Assembly: GCA_023446675.1 (NCBI GenBank)
Contig: JAEXPO010000367.1
Coordinates: forward strand, 1-5,017
DNA from: Bacillota bacterium
Lineage (GTDB): Bacteria; Bacillota; Clostridia; DSM-8532
DNA length: 5,017 nucleotides
Reading direction: 5' to 3'
This document shows positions 1 to 5,017 of the stretch, one piece after another. Within the stretch, counting starts at the first letter, position 1, and each line of letters begins with the position of its first letter. The notes beneath the pieces were generated by a model. It worked only from the letters and a program-made list of their open reading frames with translations, did not search any database and had not been told where the DNA came from. The translations under genes were made by a program, and so were the position numbers.

Positions 1-778
1 CGCCGTTGTGAAGATTCCGCTTTACCATGTTGTAGGCGTATTCCCATCCCCGCTGCTTGTTTACGGCCCAGTCATCATAGGCAAAGCTCCAGAAAACATT
101 GACATAGCCAAGCCGATTGGTTATATCAAGGCTCCTTTCACTGTATTCTCCCTTGGGTGCCCTCAAATAGAGCATGTTCTGTCCGAATTTATCATAGAAG
201 CGGCGATCCAGGCCGGTTATTTCATTTTCGATTTCCTGATCGCTTAAAAGGGGCAGGCTTTTATGGGACACCGAATGATTGCCCACCGCGTGGCCTTCCT
301 CCACCATGCGCCGAACCAGTGCTTCTTCCTTATCCAAATAATAGCCTGTAATGAAAAAGACCGCATTGACCCCGTTATTGGCCAGGGTATCGAGAATGAC
401 GGAGGTATAACCGTTTTCGTAGCCCTCGTCAAAGGTAAGGTAGATGGTTTTCTTACCGGTATCGCCCCGATAGAGGCCGCCGTATTTTTGAAGAATTTCG
501 GGGGAGCCGGGATCCGGAACAGGATCGGCCCCGTCCTTTCCTCTCATAATGCCCCAGCTGCGAAACCGGGTATAGGCATCCTCCAGCCCCGAAGCTACAA
601 AGGGTGAATTGGGCTCCGGACCGGTATCCTGGCTGCCTTCGCTCAAGGTGCCTGTCAGCTCCTCAGAGTAGGTAAGAATGGCAGGCTCCGGCAGTTCAGG
701 GATTACAAACAAAATGGATGCGAGCACAAACAAAGCTACCGGCATGAGGTAGGAATAGGGAATGTTCCGTTTTCTCAC
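1..778 (-). CDS. pdaA: PdaA-type polysaccharide deacetylase (muramic delta-lactam synthesis), 3' end outside window
   Basis: A continuous minus-strand frame opens at GTG (778-776) and stays open to the left edge, giving 259 visible residues. No complete ORF appears because the stop lies outside the window. The N-terminus is basic (RKRN), followed by a hydrophobic segment at about residues 8-26 (signal peptide or membrane anchor) and a polar acidic linker to about 65. The NodB/CE4 fold follows. Motif 1 is TFDEGYENGY (115-124), motif 2 is HSVSH (168-172), motif 3 is RAPKGEYSER (206-215), and the FWSFAYDDW segment is at 229-237 followed by NKQRG. The SWG...YLGDT-like lead-in and these motifs match PdaA rather than general chitin or xylan deacetylases. 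PdaA removes the N-acetyl group from muramic acid in spore-cortex peptidoglycan on the way to muramic delta-lactam, which is needed for germination. The missing end should hold the last 50 or so residues with the final LH motif. The Glu at position 118 replaces the usual second Asp of TFDD. The start is inferred from the ribosome site and the retained basic N-terminus; Met12 is a less likely start. Confidence 0.93.
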   Translation of the reverse strand, partial: MRKRNIPYSYLMPVALFVLASILFVIPELPEPAILTYSEELTGTLSEGSQDTGPEPNSPFVASGLEDAYTRFRSWGIMRGKDGADPVPDPGSPEILQKYGGLYRGDTGKKTIYLTFDEGYENGYTSVILDTLANNGVNAVFFITGYYLDKEEALVRRMVEEGHAVGNHSVSHKSLPLLSDQEIENEITGLDRRFYDKFGQNMLYLRAPKGEYSERSLDITNRLGYVNVFWSFAYDDWAVNKQRGWEYAYNMVKRNLHNG

Positions 779-787
779 GTTTAAAAA

Positions 788-794
788 CCCCCCT
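788..794 (-). promoter_or_regulatory. Ribosome binding site deciding the GTG start of pdaA
   Basis: The minus strand reads AGGGGGG here, then nine bases (TTTTTAAAC) before GTG at 778. The G-rich run can pair with the CCUCC of 16S rRNA, although the run of six G is not a textbook AGGAGG. The frame stays open further upstream, with a TTG at 808, but no better site or ATG lies there. This supports the GTG as the start. Confidence 0.6.
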
Positions 795-816
795 GGGATT
801 CCTACCAATAGTATAT

Positions 817-847
817 TAACATGGGACAGGCTAAAATGACCTAAATC
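817..847 (-). promoter_or_regulatory. Weak candidate promoter for pdaA (sigma-G-like -10)
   Basis: The minus strand carries CATGTTA (823-817), which fits the CATnnTA form of sigma-F/sigma-G -10 elements. It lies about 39 bases upstream of the pdaA GTG, leaving a short leader. The expected -35 position, 17-18 bases upstream, reads GATTTA or ATTTAG, a poor match. An overlapping TATACT (815-810) resembles a sigma-A -10 but also lacks a good -35. The proposal leans on the known forespore expression of pdaA in Bacillus subtilis as much as on the sequence. Confidence 0.27.
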
Positions 848-858
848 CGTTGGATTAG
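841..858. repeat. Short inverted repeat upstream of pdaA
   Basis: The plus strand reads CTAAATCC, then GTT, then GGATTAG. The arms pair over seven bases if one A is bulged. It lies immediately upstream of, and partly within, the candidate pdaA promoter. It could be an operator or a small RNA hairpin. On the minus strand it is followed by GGTCATTTT, too short a T tract for a strong terminator. It could also be chance. Confidence 0.35.
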
Positions 859-874
859 CACCTTATAGTTGAGG

Positions 875-891
875 AACGGCAATAAGCCGTT
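875..891 (-). terminator. Weak stem-loop directly after the second DUF881 gene
   Basis: On the minus strand AACGGC, a TTATT loop and GCCGTT form a perfect six-base-pair hairpin that begins inside the TAA stop codon of the upstream gene. No U tract follows (TCCTCAAC), so it is at best an inefficient intrinsic terminator. It may instead stabilise an mRNA 3' end or cause only partial termination before pdaA. Confidence 0.35.
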
Positions 892-1586
892 TAATCTACG
901 GGAGTCATATAGCTGTTTCGAAGAACTGTGCCGTCGTCCCGCACCGCCGGAATAACAACATTCTCTTCCTGGGATATCTTATATGCAAAATCATAAACAT
1001 CAAACGTCGCAAATACACCGCCCATAAGCTCCAAAGCGCCCTGAAGCTGGGCAGGCTTTCCTATGGCCTTAATGGTGTAGGGGGGAAGAAGCTGCCGGCC
1101 GTTAATCATGATATAGGAGCCCACATCACGAATTTCACTGGTGGCAACAATACGCTCGTCATTTACGGAGATGGCTTCCGCGTCGGAGGCCTTGAGCTCA
1201 TTGGTTAAATCCTGAATATTCCTGGCTTCTATGGACCATTCTCCCGCGCTGTCCAGGGTAATAATAATGCCTGTCCCCTTGACGGTTTCAAGCCCGGCCA
1301 GCATTCTTGCCAAAATTCTGGCTCTTTCCAGATCCTCCACATATTTTTTATCTACATTGTCATCGTTACGAAAAGCCTCGGCTTCGGCCTGGAGCTCCTG
1401 AATACGCTCCTTAAGGCTTTCATTATTGCTTTTTTCCTGAAGCAGCTCCTGAACAATTTCGCTTATGTTTTTCTTTTCATACTGGGCCAGCACCTGGTTC
1501 TGCTTAACGCTGGTAAACTGCCAGGCAATAATAATGCCAAGTATAAGGCTCACAATTGTAAGCGAAAAAACTTTAAACAACTTCAT
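891..1586 (-). CDS. DUF881 membrane protein (YlxW/YlxX type), second of tandem pair
   Basis: This 231-residue protein has a short basic N-terminus and one transmembrane helix at about residues 7-22. A heptad-like acidic and Gln-rich coiled coil follows at about 33-72, then a DUF881 domain at about 96-213. Diagnostic stretches are VKGTGIIITL, DAEAISVNDERIVAT and LLPPYTIKAIGKP, which line up with VKGPGIVITM, GAEAISINGERVIST and YPPPYVFKVIGDP in the upstream gene. The predicted topology is cytoplasmic N-terminus, one membrane pass and an outside coiled coil plus globular domain. About 18 polar residues extend past the domain. Its ATG overlaps the upstream TGA as ATGA. In Bacillus, ylxW and ylxX sit in tandem between divIB and sbp near ftsA-ftsZ, but their molecular role is not established. 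A heteromeric complex with the upstream paralogue is my inference. No enzyme motif is visible. Confidence 0.9.
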   Translation of the reverse strand: MKLFKVFSLTIVSLILGIIIAWQFTSVKQNQVLAQYEKKNISEIVQELLQEKSNNESLKERIQELQAEAEAFRNDDNVDKKYVEDLERARILARMLAGLETVKGTGIIITLDSAGEWSIEARNIQDLTNELKASDAEAISVNDERIVATSEIRDVGSYIMINGRQLLPPYTIKAIGKPAQLQGALELMGGVFATFDVYDFAYKISQEENVVIPAVRDDGTVLRNSYMTPVD

Positions 1587-2302
1587 TGGGAGACCACCTC
1601 AATTCCTTCAAGCATTTTTTCCAGAGATTCATACATCTGATACTTTTCAACCACTATTTCCTGCTGCTTTTCTACCTCGATTCGAATGCCGAAGCCTCTG
1701 AGAACAGCTATCTGGGACATACCTTCAATTCCCTCATACAATGCATCCGGATCCCCTATAACCTTAAAGACGTAAGGCGGCGGATAACGGTTCTTATTAA
1801 CAAAAATAGTGGGACCGGCGCATCGGGGCCGGGTGGTGGAAATGACCCTTTCACCGTTGATGGAGATGGCCTCCGCCCCGTTTCTGCGCAGGCTGCTCAG
1901 TATATCCTGAACATCCTTATCATGGACAATATAGTCTGTAATATCCGATTCTCCCTTTACCAGAGCGTCCTGCATGGTAATGACGATACCCGGTCCTTTT
2001 ACGGCTACAAGGCCTGCCCGCATATACTCATAATCACGCTGTTCCAAAAGGTCTCCGATTTCGGGGCTGCTTGAACTGCTCCCTATGTTTTTAAGGAGCT
2101 GATCGTGTTCCAGCTCGGCCTGGGCCAGCTCTTCAAGGAGCCGCTGACTCTCCGCCTTTTCCTCCTCCAGCCGCTTGGTCATTTCCGTGAGAGAACCCGT
2201 ATCATTTTCACTATTTTCCATGATGCTGCGAAACTGAAGATTTACGAGAATGCCAAACATCACAAAGATAAGAAAGAGCATGCCGCTCTGGCCTTTTTTC
2301 AT
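1583..2302 (-). CDS. DUF881 membrane protein (YlxW/YlxX type), first of tandem pair
   Basis: This 239-residue protein has a basic start (MKKGQSG), one transmembrane helix at about residues 8-22, and a charged coiled coil at about 37-72 rich in Glu, Leu and Arg. A Ser-rich hinge (GSSSSSPE, 74-81) leads to a DUF881 domain at about 93-220. The domain carries VKGPGIVITM, AEAISINGERVIST and PPPYVFKVIGDP, all typical of the family. The C-terminus is amphipathic and Glu-rich. Overall length matches YlxW/YlxX proteins. The ribosome site is poor: GAAGTGAG at 2315-2308 with a five-base spacing, suggesting modest initiation. The gene begins 48 bases after the HD-GYP stop with no terminator between, so co-transcription is likely. 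A single Cys (161) lies within the conserved domain. The family has no proven biochemical activity; a structural envelope or divisome-associated role is inferred from gene neighbourhoods elsewhere, not from these residues. Confidence 0.9.
   Translation of the reverse strand: MKKGQSGMLFLIFVMFGILVNLQFRSIMENSENDTGSLTEMTKRLEEEKAESQRLLEELAQAELEHDQLLKNIGSSSSSPEIGDLLEQRDYEYMRAGLVAVKGPGIVITMQDALVKGESDITDYIVHDKDVQDILSSLRRNGAEAISINGERVISTTRPRCAGPTIFVNKNRYPPPYVFKVIGDPDALYEGIEGMSQIAVLRGFGIRIEVEKQQEIVVEKYQMYESLEKMLEGIEVVSQ
1594..1600 (-). promoter_or_regulatory. Internal ribosome binding site for the second DUF881 gene
   Basis: The minus strand reads GAGGTGG within the last codons of the upstream DUF881 gene, seven bases before the ATG at 1586. 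This is the strongest Shine-Dalgarno match in the window. Together with the ATGA overlap it indicates translational coupling, and so near-equal production of the two DUF881 proteins. Confidence 0.75.
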
Positions 2303-2350
2303 TATTTCTCACTTCTTCCCAATGTAAACATGGCTTAGCCGACCCTTCGT

Positions 2351-3448
2351 TTACAAAAATTCCTTTACCTTGGGGGCTCTGGGAAGAGCCGTATCCACAT
2401 ATTGCTCACCCACCTGAATCACAGGCTTTGAGAAATCCATCCGGTTCATGAAAATAACCTCACCCTTGCGTCCGTCATCCAAAAGAACCTTGGAGCCTAT
2501 GTAATAATGGGTGATGTTCTCCAGAAAAACCGAAAGCACATAAGGGTCCAGCACACCGAAGCTTCCATGCTGCATGAGCTCAAAAACACGGAATGGCGTA
2601 TCCTTTGCCCTATAGGTTTTATTGGCTGTCATGGCGTCAAAGATATCCGCGATAGTTATAATCTTTGAATAAATATTAAGCTGATTTCCCTTAAGCCCCA
2701 GAGGATAGCCGGAGCCGTCCTCCTTTTCATGGTGGGTAAGTACCGCAACGGCCACTTCATTTGTTATGCCCGGCATTTCGGAAACCATTATGTACCCCAG
2801 CTCACTGTGGCGTTTAACCTCTTCAAACTCAGCGGGAGTGAGTATGCCGGGCTTGCTGAGTATTTCCGCAGAAACCTTGGTTTTGCCCACATCATGAAGA
2901 AGACCTGCCATGGTGCAGTTTTTAATTTCCGTCGGACTCATTTTCATCCATTTGCCCATCATCATGCAAAGCAGGGATACGTTCATACTGTGGAAATAGG
3001 TGTATTCGTCAATATCCCTGACAACCATAATGGTTCCAATCAGCTCACGGTTTCCTTCCACCCGTTCCATGGTATCGCTCACAATTTGCTCCACCTGGTC
3101 GGTATGAAGCTTTTTGCCCGAAGCCAGATCCTCAAAAACATTTTTTACCTGGCTGACATTCTCTTCATATTCCCGGGTAAATTCCGGCTTGTCCTTTTTT
3201 CCGGGTGTGAAGGCGGATTTCTGAGAAGAGGCTCCCTCAGGCCATATAGCCGGTTCTACAGGCCTTTGAATTTTTTCATAGACCCATACGGTTTTTATTC
3301 CGTTATTTCTCAGCCGTTCAATAGAAGTAATCTCCAATTGGGAATTTTCCCAGAGAATAACTCCGCCAAATCGGTTGACTACAGCCTCTGCCGTCTGCAT
3401 GCCGGGCTGTACCGAATCAATAGATATCAGTTTTTTCGTCCCATTCAT
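2351..3448 (-). CDS. HD-GYP domain protein, predicted cyclic di-GMP phosphodiesterase
   Basis: This 365-residue soluble protein has no transmembrane segment or receiver domain. Residues 1-60 form the short N-terminal module common in Firmicutes HD-GYP proteins (SIDSVQPGM near the start, IERLRNNGIKTVWVY near its end). A charged linker at about 61-95 follows. The HD-GYP domain spans about 140-315. Expected metal and catalytic residues are all present: His153, His185-Asp186 with Lys189 in LLHDVGK, His214, His239-His240 in the HHE motif, the DGSGYP signature at 244-249, and Asp268 in ADIFDAM. A small C-terminal beta module (about 316-360, GSKVLLDDGRKGEV) is also typical of this subgroup. The family hydrolyses cyclic di-GMP to pGpG or GMP; some members act on other cyclic dinucleotides, so substrate is inferred. 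With no obvious sensor domain, the signal is unknown; the N-terminal module could bind a partner or ligand. It lies 79 bases downstream of ligA and 48 upstream of the DUF881 pair. Confidence 0.93.
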   Translation of the reverse strand: MNGTKKLISIDSVQPGMQTAEAVVNRFGGVILWENSQLEITSIERLRNNGIKTVWVYEKIQRPVEPAIWPEGASSQKSAFTPGKKDKPEFTREYEENVSQVKNVFEDLASGKKLHTDQVEQIVSDTMERVEGNRELIGTIMVVRDIDEYTYFHSMNVSLLCMMMGKWMKMSPTEIKNCTMAGLLHDVGKTKVSAEILSKPGILTPAEFEEVKRHSELGYIMVSEMPGITNEVAVAVLTHHEKEDGSGYPLGLKGNQLNIYSKIITIADIFDAMTANKTYRAKDTPFRVFELMQHGSFGVLDPYVLSVFLENITHYYIGSKVLLDDGRKGEVIFMNRMDFSKPVIQVGEQYVDTALPRAPKVKEFL

Positions 3449-3460
3449 ACCAGGCTACAA

Positions 3461-3468
3461 TCCTTTCC
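3461..3468 (-). promoter_or_regulatory. Ribosome binding site of the HD-GYP gene, long spacing
   Basis: The minus strand reads GGAAAGGA, with twelve bases before the ATG at 3448. The spacing is longer than the usual five to nine. I see no in-frame ATG, GTG or TTG closer to the site, since an in-frame reading there meets no better start. The ATG also gives the expected family N-terminus, so the start is kept. Confidence 0.5.
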
Positions 3469-3527
3469 GCTATAATTTAGCTGAACCATTATGAAGGTTT
3501 TCTCCGAATCAGAGCTTTATCCTATGT

Positions 3528-5017
<1,490 letters not shown>

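Noticed and set aside
244..432. Short minus-strand ORF inside the pdaA region
   Set aside because: It is in a different frame from the long open PdaA frame, which carries all the deacetylase motifs; the short ORF is an artefact of the frame running off the left edge.
783..803. G-run followed by T-run upstream of pdaA as an intrinsic terminator
   Set aside because: The CCCAGGGGGG segment cannot fold into a stem with a permissible loop, and its position fits a ribosome binding site for pdaA better.
1586..2074. 162-codon plus-strand frame opposite the first DUF881 gene
   Set aside because: It is a shadow of a well-supported DUF881 coding region and has no recognisable features.
2303..2350. GGCTAAGCC palindrome between HD-GYP and DUF881 genes
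   Set aside because: The palindrome has only a one-base centre and cannot form a hairpin, and nine bases is too short to claim as an operator.
2729..3475. 248-codon open frame on the plus strand opposite the HD-GYP gene
   Set aside because: It lies antisense to a gene with complete family motifs, its translation is rich in Phe, His and Arg as expected of a shadow frame, and it shows no recognisable domain.
3449..3527. Possible promoter before HD-GYP, with CATAAT or TTATAG as -10
   Set aside because: No -35 box of acceptable quality lies at 16-18 bases from either hexamer, and the region is AT-rich enough for such matches by chance.

Overview
This window looks like an ordinary chromosomal stretch from a spore-forming member of the Firmicutes, most likely Clostridia. 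The evidence is a PdaA-type spore-cortex deacetylase, a pair of DUF881 membrane proteins of the YlxW/YlxX kind, a Firmicutes-style HD-GYP protein and a bacterial NAD-dependent DNA ligase. Base composition looks close to balanced by eye. I cannot name a genus.

All five genes read on the minus strand, so the order of transcription runs from right to left. (1) ligA occupies 3528-5017 and lacks its N-terminal third, which lies beyond the right edge. (2) After 79 bases comes an HD-GYP gene (2351-3448), predicted to hydrolyse cyclic di-GMP. (3) After 48 bases come two tandem DUF881 genes (1583-2302 and 891-1586). They overlap by an ATGA start/stop junction and are almost certainly translationally coupled. 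(4) After a 112-base gap that holds two small inverted repeats and a weak candidate forespore-type -10 element comes pdaA. It starts with GTG at 778 and runs off the left edge without its C-terminal end.

The first four genes are spaced closely enough to be one transcription unit, with no convincing terminator between them. The gap before pdaA is the likeliest place for a transcript boundary or a separate sporulation promoter. Functionally, the HD-GYP, DUF881 and PdaA genes fit a loose theme of signalling and envelope or sporulation biology. ligA is housekeeping and probably only a neighbour.

I found no mobile element, CRISPR array, RNA gene, toxin-antitoxin pair or defence system. I see no strong sign of a new biological system. 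The points most worth checking are the DUF881 pair lying outside its usual cell-division neighbourhood, the Glu at a metal-ligand position in PdaA, and the structure of the gap upstream of pdaA.
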